A stretch of 64,000 nt of DNA from Paguma larvata (taxonomy: Eukaryota; Chordata; Mammalia; Carnivora; Viverridae). Below are positions 11,691 through 24,189 of the stretch, one piece after another. How positions within the stretch are numbered: the stretch's first letter is position 1; each line of letters starts with the position of its first letter. Position numbers and translations under genes: made by a program. The stretch lies in the NCBI GenBank assembly GCA_030068075.1, contig CM057839.1, positions 56,014,960-56,078,959 of the forward strand, written 5' to 3'. The notes under the pieces are model-generated. The model did not search any database and had not been told where the DNA came from. It worked only from the letters and a program-made list of their open reading frames with translations.

Positions 11691-12599
11691 CAGACCACTG
11701 TACAAACAGAAGATTGTTATTTCTAGAGGATGTCCCATCCTCTTTGGGCAACATGTAATAGAACATGTTTTGGTTTCACACTTGCTATTTGGAGCACCTT
11801 ACTTATATCATCATAGCGTACTGCTTTCTACCACTTTTTTACATCAACTTGCCCTCATCCTTCTACGTGGTATCTCATGCTCTGACCTTGGCTTGATGAC
11901 AGAGTTGACTTATCTATGTTGACCCTTGGCAAATCTTCTACCTGACCTAGTTCTGACTCCCAGGGTCCCATCCTAGTGTCACAAGTCTGGATATTGCATC
12001 GCCTAGGATCTACCACTGGAGGGGGAAGGAAACATATTCCTCTCTCTCACTTCCTTATTCCTATGCCCGTTTCCTAGGTGCTAGCAACGTGACTCTGCAT
12101 GAGGAAAAAAACCATTGTATAGGACACAGCTAAGGGTGAAAAAGAGCTGGTGCACTCTCCACCTGCCTTACATGTTTGCAACTTCCCATGTTATCAACTC
12201 TGCCTTCCAACAGCATAATCAGTTCAGGAAATTTGGCCATTCCAACCTCCCTTCTCAGTCTGATGCAGACAAGAGACCTCAGTCAGGTCCATCAGTCAGA
12301 TGCATCTGCATGAGAAGTTCTATTTGGAAGTGAGCAATATGAGTATGAAGCTTGCCAAGGCATTTATTGGTGATATGAGTGACTGTGAAAAGTCCAGCTT
12401 TGGAAGTAGTAATACCAGCTGTAGAAAGGTCAAGTTCCTAGAATGGGTGGCAGTTGCAGTTAGGTTGGGTTCTTGGAGACAGATGCAGGCAACAGTAGCA
12501 GGTTCTGCATGAGGTCGCTTCTGCAGCATGGTTTTCATGCTGGTTTTGAAAACTTAGTGTAGAGTCTGTTTCTTTAGCCCTGTCAGCAATTCTGAGCCA
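11691..12599. other. Unique sequence, no gene seen
   Basis: Short open frames (88 codons at 11656-11922, 96 codons antisense at 12438-12728) resemble nothing known. Confidence 0.55.
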
Positions 12600-12735
12600 C
12601 CTAAAGCACTTTAATAAATTCCCTTTGTAACTATGAGAAAACTGACTCACAGAGGCTAAACAGCTTTCCAACAGTAACACAGTTAGAACTGAGATGAAAG
12701 TAGAAACAGTGTCATCTCCACAACACATTGAACTG
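12600..12735 (-). repeat. MIR SINE relic
   Basis: Antisense MIR core: 'ctatgagaaaactgactcac', 'agaggctaaacagctttcca', 'acacagttagaactgag'. Diverged. Confidence 0.65.
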
Positions 12736-15700
12736 TTTAGTGAAACATGTTAGTCTCACTTTATTCATCCTCTGTTACATACTCTAATATTTGGCTATCA
12801 ATTCAGCTTTCTTTGCTTCTGGTTAGAACCCAGACCAAGAATGTGACCATCCAAACATCATGATCCTTGGAGTAAAGAGGACAGTTTTACAGAGAATTAC
12901 AGTGACTTCCCTTGGCACAAGCATTTAAGTGCTTTGACATGCTCTCAGCTGAAATGGCCCTCCGTGACTCAGATGCATTTCTCTAGTGGTGGGTTATGTA
13001 CTCTTTGACTCTCTCTGAGTCATTTCAAGACAACAGAATTTACAGCTCTTTATCAAACAGAAGCACATTGCTCAGGATTATCAGGGACTGCAAGGCCCAG
13101 TAGGCTTGTTTGTGACTCAAAATGGAGGTGGAGGGGATGGAAGTGAGACCTTAAACTGTGACTTGTTTTACTGTTCTTGTGTGGTTTTCACATAAGCCTT
13201 TTTATACTCTGACCCAGACATCTCGGTGATGACAAAGCAGGTGGTCCCTTTTGGAACATGATTTGGGAGATCTAAAAGGAGATTCATGCAATAGATGGGC
13301 TGACAGAAATAAGCAGTCCCCAGATAGAAATATGTTCATTGTGACTAGATACTTGTAAATGATATAGAGTAAGTGTTTAATTCCAGCCTCATATCTCCCA
13401 CTCTTTTTCTGGTGTTTAGGGAATGAAATTAACTCTGATACCCTTCTATGGAATACCACTGGGAAGCAAATAGGATGAAAAAAAATGATCACAAATCAAA
13501 GAGTAAACGTTTTCAAATTATGAGCTTCTCTCCTTTTATCTGTGTCTTCTATTCTATATGTTGCACGGATGCCAACACATTCTGCTTTAATTTTAGGTCT
13601 GAAATAACAGTATCTACTAACTTCCCTCTTCACTTACCTTATTAGAATATCCCCGATACACAATTACATTTGCATTTTATTTTGGTCCTGAGTGACTGCA
13701 ATTGCCAGTAGATTTTAGCCTGATTCCATGTCTTTTACTATGAGTTAAATATAGTTGTTAATTATTGGAAGTTTCAAGGTATGAATTCTATGTGCAAAGA
13801 CTTGCAGACTAAAAATAGAATGGATGCAAATCACTGACCTTCTGAGTCACTTTTTTTTTAGTACCAGATATTTAGTAGCAAAATTCTTATTTCAAAGGAA
13901 GTTTTACTCAAAACTCCAGTATATAAAATAGATACAAAGGATATTTGTTTGCAAGGTCTATATTCAAAATATGCAAAATTTATTTGTTACAACATCTTTC
14001 AGTGAGAACACTGGAGTCATCTTGGCAAAGGCAAAAATTTGAAATCAGGAGCATGATTGACGGTTACAGTCTTGTATTAAAATCCACATTAAATACATTC
14101 CTGTATACTTTGGATTGCATAGTAATGAGAAAAATGTAAGTCACACAGATACACATTGTAAAAGTGGAAATTTTAACAGCTTGCTTTGAAACCTCCAGAT
14201 ATTATTCAATAATCATGATTCTAAAATGTTAAATAGAAGCCCTATGAAATTATATTCCAAAGTTGAAACTTAGGAACATGAAAGTTACACAAAAAGCACC
14301 CAAAACTCAAAAGTTCCAAAAATATCTTTAATTCAGTTTCACTGTGATGCAGCTGACCATATATTCACTTGTTATTACACAATCCATGATTATCAGTGGC
14401 AGGTGCATCTACTGAGAAGATAGGCCTAAGTACTCAATGGCATTCAATTTATCGAGGTTTGTATATACATAAACATGTACTTCCTTATACACTTCCATGT
14501 AAAAAGACATGTGCATACACGAATTTGCATGAAAATACTACAATTTCCCTGATTTCACCATTTCACAGAAAGTTTACGTAACTGTAGAAATGGTAGGAGA
14601 AGCTTTAGTCCAGGTCTTGAGCATGAAAACACACACATTCAAACACAGAATTTACTAGCACCATACATTAACAAGTTAGAAATTTTACTCATGTTATAAA
14701 TGTAATATATCATCTATGAGTGGCGTGATGTTTTTAAATCGTGGTTTTAAAATATTAAATGTAATCAAACACATACGCCCTTCAAAACTTCTGGAAAACT
14801 TAGAGTCTCTGAACTCTGAACATCACTGTCATAAATTACAACCCATAGGCTGAAATAAGGGTTAAGAAGAGAACACAAACTCTTTATCCCCATCCCCATG
14901 ACTGGTGCAAAGTGGAATTAATAAATCCATCTGTCCAGTCCAGGAGTATTCAAATACAAATGAGTTTAATGTGTTGAGCGGATCCCTGTAACCCACCATA
15001 TGAGATCTGCCATGGAAGAAACTGCTGGATCCTGGGTTTCAAGCTGTACAAGTTCATGTACACATGTCCAAAAGACAAAATTACATAGGAAGAAATTCTT
15101 ATCCATAAAAGAGGATAAAAGAGTATTTGGCCCAGAATCTTGGTCCCAATCAGTATATTATTCATTTTGCTTCTAAAGAAGTCTAAGAAGGAATCATACA
15201 TTTTGAAAGCACTCATGTGGGTAGAACATATCTATTCTGTGTATGGAACACAAGCCCTTATTGTCCCCCAAGAGAAATTTCCATCCTAGAGTTATCTTAG
15301 AGGAGATGTATATTTTCTTAATAAGGTCTTTTTTCCCTTTGAAATTGGGTACAAATCACCAGTTTGTCCAAAAGCCCAATATAAATAAAGGACTGAAATG
15401 ATAAACAGATATACTTGTCCTAGGAATAACCAATGCACATATGAGACTGATCAAAGGTAAAGGTATAGAAGGGAACACATAGCCCACCAAATGTTTGCCT
15501 TCTAACAACCAGGGCAGTGCTTTGCTCTTGGTAGAGGAACTTTGTGGTGGAAGGTATATAAAACATTTGGTACCCTGTCCATGCACAGTGTAAAAACAAC
15601 ACTGACTTTTGGTAGGATAGATATGTTTTGACATTCTTAGTGACTACAAAGATAAATAATGTCACAGTACTCCTTTAGTTCACTTCCCCCAGAACTCAGT

Positions 15701-16815
15701 TTGTTTTCAGTATATGCAGTGTAATATTCATTAAATTCATTCATTAAATGAATTTCTACCCCGACTCCATACCCCTGCTCCACTTACTTTTTGGCAGTCT
15801 TAAATATGATTTTCGTTTTACAACCTATAAATCATTATATCTGTAGGTTCTCCCCAAAAGATATGAAAATTGCTGCTTCTAAGTTCTCCTGAGGAACCAG
15901 GCAGAATTCAATTCCTACACTACTTGCAATGTTGGACAAACCTACTAGAGAAAGGACCTTGTAATTTCTTGAAAAATAGTGGGATTTCCCTGGGAGCATG
16001 GCCATGCATTTCTGGTCTAATTACAATGACTATAGAAGGACTTAATGCAGGCTCAGATTTGTAGTCCAGGGCCAAAGTGGGCCTAAGAAGGATGGAGAGT
16101 GGAGTTTGCTAGATTTAAGTAACCAGGAGATTTCTACTCTGGTCTTGGAACCTCTCATTTCAGAAGCCCCCTGGAAGTGTGAGGAGAAAGGGTGAAACTC
16201 TAGTAAGAGATTTGTGTCACTTTCAGGTAGGCCCGATTAACCATAGATTAACTTCAGAAACACTCAGAATAGCTTGGCAATTTCCCACAAAAGTCTAGAA
16301 GCAACTATGGTCTTGAACATAATACTATACTGCAAACACCTTCAACTGATGAAAACTCACAATGCACAATTGATGAGCTGATGAACACTGTTGAGAACAA
16401 GGAAAGTGGACTTACTTTTCTCTTCAGCCATCTCAAAGCTGACTGTAGTTTAAAAAAAAAAGGATGGAGCACAAATGTTTTATGGGTCTCATAACTGAAT
16501 ACCAAATCCAGGTTTATTTCACACACTCTTTCAAGAACAAATAATTTGGAATCTTTTATCACCCCAGGTCTTTATAATAAAAGCCCATTAATTTAATAAA
16601 AACATCTTAAAATATTAAATATTCTTAGAAAATACTAAATATTGAGAGCTATCAACCAGAAAACTCAAATCCAATGATCCACAAGCCAATCTGTGTTTGT
16701 TTCAATTGAAGTAACTTGAACCTTCTCTTTTTTAATGGTCTCTCTTCACAAGCTTGTCCTAGTAATGTTCTCATGAGGTAACTTTGAATTACTAACCTTC
16801 CATATCTCATATTGT
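12736..16815. other. 4.1-kb repeat-poor unique block
   Basis: No SINE, L1, LTR or DNA transposon recognised over about 4.1 kb, in a window where most intervals of this size hold several. Only short, unrelated open frames of up to 96 codons. A small hairpin 'aaattcat...atgaattt' lies at 15733-15755. It could hold noncoding regulatory DNA or an untranslated region, but nothing in the sequence proves either. Confidence 0.5.
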
Positions 16816-16906
16816 TTTAAGTTTTATTTAAATTCCAGTTAGTTAACATATAGTGTAATATTAGTTTCAGGTGTACAACATACAATACCTGATGCTCATC
16901 ACAAGT
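16816..16906 (-). mobile_element. Short L1 3' end
   Basis: About 90 bases of antisense L1 3' UTR ('agttaacatatagtgtaata', 'tcaggtgtacaacatac') ending at 'gctcatcacaagtc'. Strongly 5' truncated. Confidence 0.85.
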
Positions 16907-16949
16907 CAAATTCTCTTTCCTAAGAGCAAAGAACTTGGTCAGTGATGGC

Positions 16950-17130
16950 ACTCTGGTACAGAAAGAGCAGTGCCCTGGGAGTCAAAAGATCTAAGAAACA
17001 CATGGGTCACTTACCTGAGTGGCCTTGGACAGATTCCTAAACTTCTCTGATGCTTGATATTCTTCTCTGAATAATAGGAAGATTGAACAAGACAGCCTTT
17101 TAGGTTCTCTATTTAAAGTTCTATACTTCT
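16950..17130 (+). repeat. MIR SINE relic
   Basis: MIR-like plus-strand text: 'agagcagtgccctgggagtc', 'gagtggccttggacagattc', 'taaacttctctgatgcttga'. Moderately diverged. Confidence 0.65.
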
Positions 17131-17689
17131 TTCACTTAGGTTATGTCTACTTTCTCATTTGAAAAATGTAGAAGACAATGGGGCAATCCTGATTGTCTCA
17201 TAGAATGTTTTGAAAATTATTTAAAATACTGTGGGTAGTATACCCTGCATACGTCCTGGACCAGTTACATAAGCCAAACATCATGCTCTGCATTTTGCAT
17301 ACAATATGTCAAAGATTCTGGCCAATATTAAGTGAAATATATTCTTCACCCATCATCTTGCTCTACCCTCCAACCTGCAGTATTTCTTTAGAAGTCACTG
17401 ACTCTTCCTTGTGTTGGAGTGAGGAGCGGAAATCTAAAAGGCATTTATGGATGTGAAATTCAATCTGTTGAACATAAAACTTCCAGAGTACAAAGTGTAA
17501 TTATGATGTATCTAGAAAGACCATAAGAAATTTGCATATCATGGATCTAGCAATGGGGAAATTCCTTTAGATCAGAGTTGTAATCTTTCTTCCATAAATA
17601 AATCTTTAGCCTTAGCACATACTAAATTAACATAAGGTCAGTTCTTTTCCTGCCTCAAAATAGCATGGTTTTAAGGTACAAGAAGCCAG
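17131..17689. other. Unique sequence, no gene seen
   Basis: No recognised feature. Confidence 0.5.
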
Positions 17690-17860
17690 AGAAATAATTT
17701 AATTCAATACTTTCATTTTGTAAGTAAGTAAATTGACACTCGGAATGCTTAATGCCAACATGCACAAGACTGTAGGACTATAGTAGTGATGTTGAGACTC
17801 CTATTGCCACTCTTCTGATATCTAGTCTGCTGCTCATTCTGCTAAAGTTAAGTAGTCACT
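17690..17860 (-). repeat. MIR SINE relic
   Basis: Antisense MIR core: 'cattttgtaagtaagtaaat', 'acactcggaatgcttaatg', 'acaagactgtaggactatag'. Diverged. Confidence 0.55.
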
Positions 17861-18244
17861 GGGGAGGAGTATGGACTACTAAGAGGCAGGAAAGAATACT
17901 AGTTTTTGTAATAAACCACAATTTTGGTTCCTACGGTCCAGTCATCTTTGAAACATAGCTAATACCAATTTTATTAGTCTGGTATGTTGTCTTTAGTAGG
18001 CCCCTAGAGCACTAGAGAAGGGGTACTGTGGTTTCCAGTGCAGCAGCCCTGATTTCTGCATTAATGGGTCCCCTGGAACAGAACACAACCTTGTGACAGC
18101 CTGACATTTAGATGAACCCAAAGTTCTCCCTACATTCTAGCATTAAAATCATTGAGAAATGTCTAAATTTGCCTTGAAAAGATGTAATAGTAAAGTCCAC
18201 TGCTGGACTAATGCTAGCCCAAAGCCTCCCTTTTCTTTTAATTT

Positions 18245-18246
<2 letters not shown>
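17861..18246. other. Unique sequence, no gene seen
   Basis: Spacer before the GT microsatellite. Nothing recognised. Confidence 0.5.

Positions 18247-18304
<58 letters not shown>
18247..18304. repeat. (GT)29 microsatellite
   Basis: Uninterrupted GT dinucleotide tract of 58 bases. Open frames through it are artefacts of the repeat. Confidence 0.99.
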
Positions 18305-18306
<2 letters not shown>

Positions 18307-18915
18307 AAGAAACCATTAGAAAGTGGATCTATATCTTAGGCTTTTTAGAAAAAAAATACAAACTATTTACCAAAATATTGCAATTAGCCGTATTCTTCTG
18401 GTTGAATCCATAGGCTATTCAAGCATGTATTTGAATGAAGAACCTGGACAGAATTTTAATGACTATATTTCATTTTGCTCTTGCAACCAAAGTACACCTA
18501 ATAAGACTTAAGGAAATTCTGTATGAGGGTGAAACTTTAGCATAGTTGGAAGGAGCATTTTCAAAATGAAGAATATTAATATCTTATTCACTGGAATGAG
18601 AAAGGAGAAAACAGTATCTGGTAAGTTTGAAACAGTGACTGTACTTTTCAGATGACAAGCAAGGAGCTCAGATGGCTAATTATTATCCAGGAGGTGTCAT
18701 TAAAATATTAGCTCATGAAGTGTGATTACAGAGTGCAAGCCTACGCAAAACTGCATATTTTTCTACATGCTGAGACTTGAAAAGCTACTTTTCTTTATCA
18801 TTATTGTTATTATCCATTGCTGGAATGATAAGAGGATGTTACATAGCCACACCGAGTGAGTCTCAGCACTTCCAAAAGTGATCGAATGCTGCCTTTCATG
18901 GAAGAATTCTAGAAA
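18305..18915. other. Unique sequence, no gene seen
   Basis: AT-rich, no recognised repeat or gene. Confidence 0.5.
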
Positions 18916-19013
18916 AACACCAAGTCATCAGGGCAAATTCTTCATATGCCCCAAATTCTCAAATAACACCAGGTCATCAGAGCAAATTCCTCATGTGCCC
19001 CAAATTCTGAGTA
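18916..19013. repeat. 49-base tandem duplication
   Basis: Two adjacent copies (18916-18964 and 18965-19013) both begin 'aacacc' and share 'gtcatcag', 'gcaaattc' and 'tgccccaaattct'. They differ at a handful of positions, mostly transitions. The bases just upstream ('tttcatggaagaattctaga') may be a degenerate partial third copy. Confidence 0.95.
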
Positions 19014-19384
19014 ATGCCATCGTTATCTTAAACTTTGACAATTCCCAGAATATTAGCATTTTTTAACATTGACTTTACCCTACGCTTTTTCCTATTGATG
19101 CAGTTTTTTTCTCAGTCCATAACAGAAGATAATTATACAAGTTTAGTAGAATCCCATGAGGAATGAAAAAGGTGGGTTTTAAACCCAGATATAGCCTCTT
19201 AACCGCAGTGTGGTAAATAATATTATTTAATTTTTAAATCTTTGAAAATCTAGTAGAGATGATTTTCACACATAGAGGAATAAAGTAGAGAAATAGTTAC
19301 TGAGAGATAAGTAAAGATAATTTTTCAATGAAACGTGGGTCAAGATTCAAAGGTTTAAGTCCTACTTGAACTATGATTCCTACA
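19014..19384. other. Unique sequence, no gene seen
   Basis: No recognised feature. Confidence 0.5.
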
Positions 19385-19945
19385 ACTTTTAAAATTTATG
19401 TTTATTCAAGTATATTTCATATTCAGTAAAAATCACTCTTTTTGCTGTACAGTTCTGACTTTTACCATGTATACAATTCCATAACCACCACCACAATCAA
19501 TATATAGAACATTTCCATCAACCCCCAAAAGTTCTCTTATGCTCCTTTCTAGTCAGACCTTCTTTTATAACGCCCAAAATTTTTAGTTCTCTCTGATCCA
19601 AACATTTTCGCAATTTAACTGTGCTAATATTAACTGATTTGCCTTTCATGTCCTTTGGTTGAGCCTTCCAAGCACTGCAGGATTAGAAACTGTGGTTTTC
19701 AGTACAACAGTTTTGATTCTAACATTTTTATGAATTCTTGTTTTTGATGATGTCCACTATATAGTTTTTTACCATAAATTAAATTTTTTGTGTATCGTCT
19801 AAGAAACAGCATCTGAGATCACAAAGATTCTCTCCTGTATATTCATTATTCTGGAAGTCTTATAGTTAAAAGTTTTACATTTAGATTCATTTTGAGAAGT
19901 TAATTTTTGTGCCAGTTGTAAGGTATGAGTTGTGGGTCATTTTGC
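19385..19945 (-). mobile_element. Ancient L1 fragments (L1M-like)
   Basis: Two antisense L1 blocks. 19385-19560 has 'gtatacaattccataaccac' and 'agaacatttccatcaacccc', typical of old eutherian L1 3' regions. 19725-19945 has 'tctaagaaacagcatctgag', 'ttatagttaaaagttttaca' and 'gagaagttaatttttgtgcc', from ORF2. Strongly diverged, with a poorly matched gap between them that may be an internal deletion. Confidence 0.7.
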
Positions 19946-20019
19946 GGGGGGGAATATGGATATTCAGTTATGTGTGTGCCATATAAAAAAAAAAAGACTA
20001 TGCTAACATGTCTTCATTT

Positions 20020-20375
20020 GAAGCTCACTGTTAGCTGGGACGTCAGCTGGTGTTTCTACCATGGTGGTCTTTCCACTTGGTCTGAGCTTCCTCAAAAGCC
20101 AGATACCTGTGACAAAGCGGTCAGACCTCTTACATGGCAGCTCAAAGCTCCAAAAGTAAGTGTTCCAGACAAAAAGGGCAGAAGCTGCACCACCATTCAT
20201 GACTTAGTTGCAGCATCTCTTCTGCCATACTTACTGGCTCCTGTGGTTATAAGCTCACCAATTTTAAGAGAAATGAACAGGAGGAATGAGCTACATACAA
20301 TGGCCACTCTGAATAAAAGTATGCAAGAGGAGTAATATCATTGAGGCCTTCTTTAGAAAACACAGCCTGCCAAAT
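20020..20375 (+). repeat. Ancient interspersed repeat, class unresolved
   Basis: The segment has the feel of a high-copy mammalian repeat: 'tcttacatggcagctcaaag', 'ccagacaaaaagggcagaag', 'catgacttagttgcagcatc', ending 'gaaaacacagcctgccaaa'. I recognise the pattern but cannot assign it securely to an L1 3' UTR, LTR or other class. A 136-codon frame at 19925-20335 falls in it and is not a gene. Confidence 0.5.
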
Positions 20376-21068
20376 TAAACTCTTTATTTTACTACATCTA
20401 ATACTAGAAACTCATCAGAAATTGTCATCTTTCAAAAAACTCAGAAAGGAGACTTTTTGGATTTTTAGGTAGTCATGAACCTATGCAAGGCAAGATTGGT
20501 CCACATAGACTCATCTACATGATTGAATCATGACAGAAGAATGATATATATCAGGAAAGCTCACCTTAATTGTTTTCCTTAGCATAGATTTATACGGTTG
20601 CAGAATTTTATATCTCCCCCCACTCCTGGTATATGAGAGGTGTGGAAACTGGGAAAGAAGAGGAGACACATATCTAAGTGATACTAATTTCTCACTTGGC
20701 AACTCTCCTTCAATACCCCACAGTTGAGAAAAGCTCTATGACCCTGAGGCTTTGGGTCTAAGTCTTTCACATGGATATGCAGCCCAGCCAGAGGACCACA
20801 GACCCAAATGTGTCAAGGTGCCCTTGCTCAAGAGGAAAAGGATTCATGACCTCATATGTTGAGATGCTATATCCCTGAGTCTGAGAATAAGAACAGCTGG
20901 TTAATGGAGTGATTGAGGGTGTTGACACTGGGGGGTAGACAAGGTGGATTCCCAGAATATCTGGTTGAGTAAATTTTATGTTACATAGATTTGCCACAAT
21001 TTTAAAAAAAAGATATATGCAAGGGGGGAAAAGCTAAATATCTATGTTAATATCATAAGTATAATTAG
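20376..21068. other. Unique sequence, no gene seen
   Basis: No recognised repeat or coding frame. Confidence 0.5.
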
Positions 21069-21304
21069 CAGAAAACCATGGAGGAGGGGAAGAGGGGAAA
21101 GAAAAAAGACACAGGGAGGGAGACAAAACATAAGAGATTCTTAAATATTGAGAACAAACTGAGTGTTGAGGAGGGTATGGGAGGGGTAGAGTGGGTGTCG
21201 GGCATTGAGAAGGGCACTGGTTGGAATGAGCACTGGGTGTTGTATGGAAACCAATTTGACAATAAAGAGTTAAAAAATAAAAAATAAAAATAAAAATAAA
21301 TAAA
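21069..21304 (+). mobile_element. Young-type L1 3' end, 5' truncated
   Basis: Sense L1 3' UTR from 'agaaaaccatggaggagggg', through 'gagcactgggtgttgtatgg' and 'aaccaatttgac', to a patterned A-rich tail (aaaaat repeats) at about 21266-21304. It carries the youngest 3' end type of this window. Confidence 0.92.
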
Positions 21305-21644
21305 AGTAGATTTCAAAGCAAAGAAAGTTATTCAGGATAAAGATGACAAATATACTAAAATCCACTCATTCATAATGGTGCTAAGACAAACTAATTGCTC
21401 ACCTTTGAAGATTGCTAAGACACAAATCATTATTCTGAAAACTTAGAAAAATCAAACCTTTAACATCCACTTTCCTGTACAAACTATTTCAAAATAACTA
21501 CATATTTATTTAGAGAAAATTCTTGTTGATAGTAGAAATTTAGTAAACAAAAGCAGAAGACATAAAAGAATTGTAAAGTCATTATTTTGAAACCTCTAAT
21601 GAAATAATGGATCTAAGCAATTACCATTAATAACTGTTTGGGGT
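21305..21644. other. Unique sequence, no gene seen
   Basis: AT-rich spacer between two L1 copies. Confidence 0.5.
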
Positions 21645-22320
21645 GTTTTTTCATTTAAGTCTAAGTTAGTTAATGTATAGTGTAATAATTATTTCAGGAA
21701 TAGAATTTAGTGATTCATCACTTACATATAACACACCAAATGTTACATATAACACCCATCATCCATTTAGCCCATCCCCCCACCCAACACCCTCTAGCAA
21801 CCCTTAGTTCATTTTCTCTATTTAAGAGTCTCTTATGGTTTGTCTCCCTTTCTGTTTTTATCTTATTTTTGCTTCCCTTTTTCTATGTTCATCTGTTTTA
21901 TTTCTTAAATTCCATGAGTGAAGTCATATGATACTTGTCTTTCTCTGACTTATTTCACTTAGCATATTACACTCTCATTCCATCTACGTTGTTGTAAATG
22001 GCAAGATTTTATTCTTTTTGATCACTGAGTAGTATTCCATTGTGTATCTATCTATCTATCTATCTACACATGTGTATATATACATATACACATATATGTA
22101 TATACATGCCACATCTTCTTTATCCATTCATCAGTCGATGGACATTTGGGCTCTTTCCATACTTTAGCTATTATTGACAGCGCTGCTATAAACATTGGGG
22201 TGCATGTGTCCCTTCGAATCAGCATTTGTGTATCCTTTGGATAAATACCTAGTAGTATAATTGGTGGGTTATAGGGTACTTCTACTTTTAATTCTTTGAG
22301 GAACATCCACCCTGTTTTCC
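21645..22320 (-). mobile_element. L1 3' part of a 5'-inverted insertion
   Basis: Antisense L1 from its 3' end (T6 at 21646, then 'agttagttaatgtatagtgt') through the 3' UTR and the end of ORF2 to 'gaacatccaccctgttttcc'. It includes a (TATC) run at about 22045-22066. The next bases switch to sense L1. Together with 22321-22444 it is one insertion with a 5' inversion. Confidence 0.92.
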
Positions 22321-22444
22321 TTTACACTTATCAGAATGGATAAAATTAAGAACTCAGGAAACAGATGCTAGTGGGAATGAAGAAAAAGGAGAACGCTTTT
22401 GCCCTGCTGGTGGGAATACAAACTGATGCAGTCACTCTGGAAAA
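22321..22444 (+). mobile_element. Inverted 5' segment of the same L1
   Basis: Sense L1 ORF2 text ('cttatcagaatggataaaat', 'tggtgggaatacaaactgat', 'gtcactctggaaaa'). In intact L1 this lies immediately upstream of the point where the minus-strand part (21645-22320) stops, near 'ctggaaaa'. That is what twin priming predicts. Confidence 0.9.
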
Positions 22445-23637
22445 TGAATGGATTAGGGTGGCACCATATGAACTCCCTGTGATGTCATATCATCATTAAA
22501 ATACTAGACCATGGGCCTCCTGATAAGATGCTATGGGAATTGTATAGTTGCCCATAAAGAAAAGAAAAGTCTGAATTTAAGCAGGTGTCTCCATTTATGG
22601 AGGAGATGGATGGGTGTGTTAAAAGGTACCACAGGATGCAAAGAGCCAACATCAGAATTTGAGATTTTTAACAAGATAAAAGATTTAGTTCCACCAATAA
22701 ATGACATGAAAAAATATTCCTAAGATACTTACCAACCAAATATAAGGTGCGGGCCTTCCTTAGGTCCTGATTTAAGAAAAACAACTATAAAAAGATATTT
22801 TTCACACAGGGAAAATAAGCAAGGACTAGATATTAGATAATACGAAGAATTAATATTATACTTTTCAGAGTGATAATGGATTTTTAAGCGTCAGCATCTG
22901 TTAGGGGTACAGTATCTGTCAGTACCTGTCCATACAGGTGAAACTATTCATCAGGGAAAAAAGTAGCATGAGATGAGTAAAACGAGATTGGCAAAATAGT
23001 GAAAATTATTGAAGCCAAGTGCTGAGTAAATGGGAGCTAATGATATTATTCTCTCAACTTTTAAATGTTTTTAATTTTTATAATAAAAATACTTTAAAAA
23101 TAGTGCTTTAATTATTATACACTATGAAACCTGTAAGTAATTATGAGAGTTACATAATTAGTGGAGACTAAAGTCTGTGAGTCTGTGCAAAAGCACCGAG
23201 AGCTTTCCATATCTCGGTGTCCTGATTTTTTTTTCTGATGTATTAAAAAACAATAAGGCTAGTCATACTCTAAACAATGGGTTGAGAACTATTAAATTTG
23301 CTACCATCCAAATGAAATTCTCTTGGCTCTGTCACCAGTTAGTAGAAAACTTACTAGCCTTAGATTTTTTGCACAAAATCAGTTGCACGGAGAGACAGAA
23401 AGAGCCTTGATTTTGAGACAAGAAGACCTTGCTTCCTGTCCATACCTTATTGTTAACTGTTACTTTTCTAAGTTTACCTCTTTTTCCCTATATGTGTATG
23501 TAAGAGTTAAACCAAGTAAGGTATGTAAAACGCTCAGTTATAGTATAATACCAAATACGCTTCACCTTTCCTGTATTATCTCTATGTTCCCTACACCATT
23601 TTTCATATCATCAAAATTCAGACATAAATGTATTTTG
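22445..23637. other. Unique sequence, no gene seen
   Basis: AT-rich. Open frames of up to 123 codons (23323-23694, which runs into a SINE) have no recognisable product. Confidence 0.5.
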
Positions 23638-23850
23638 GGGGCACCTGGCTCAGTCAGTTGGGCAAATGAATCTTGGTTTCAGCTCAGGTCATGATCTCAT
23701 GGTCATGGATCAAGCCCCGTGTTGGTCTCCGCACTGAGCATGGAGCCTGCTTGGGATTCTCTCTCTTCCTCACTGTCTACCCCACCCCTGCTCACATACT
23801 CTCTCATTCTCAAAATAAATAAATAAAAACTAAAAAATATATAAAAATAG
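23638..23850 (+). mobile_element. CAN SINE
   Basis: Plus-strand SINE: head 'ggggcacctggctcagtcag', core 'cagctcaggtcatgatctca', CT-rich region and an 'aaataaataaataaaaacta' tail. No clear target-site duplication. Confidence 0.94.
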
Positions 23851-23965
23851 TATTAATATACATATATATATTAAAAAATTTTTATGGTGTCTGTTGAGAC
23901 AAATGGCTAAATACAAAAGGCCAAAAAGACACCTTTCTGTAGCTCGCACAACTTAAAACATTCTT

Positions 23966-24179
23966 GGGGTGCCTGGGTGGCCCAGTCAGTTAAGCATCGA
24001 TTTTGGTTCAGGTCATGTTCTCATGGTTGATGGGTTCGAGCCCCGTATCAAGCTCTGCGCTGACAGTTCAGAGTCTGGAGCCTGCTACAGATTCTGTGTC
24101 TCCCTCTCTCTCTGCCCCTCTCCTGCTTGCTCTCTCTCTCTCTCTCTCAAAAATAAATAAATATAAAAACAACATTTTT
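23966..24179 (+). mobile_element. CAN SINE with target-site duplication
   Basis: Plus-strand full-length SINE with a (CT)n tract and an A-rich tail. A 10-base duplication 'aaacattctt' lies at 23956-23965 and 24180-24189. It sits 115 bases from the previous SINE in the same orientation. Confidence 0.95.
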
Positions 24180-24189
24180 AAACATTCTT

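Noticed and set aside
18916..19013. CRISPR-like or minisatellite array
   Set aside because: Only two adjacent units, no spacers, eukaryotic setting. A simple tandem duplication explains it.
19925..20335. 136-codon plus-strand frame as a gene
   Set aside because: It overlaps fossil L1 and another interspersed repeat. The protein resembles nothing, and no promoter or splice structure is visible.
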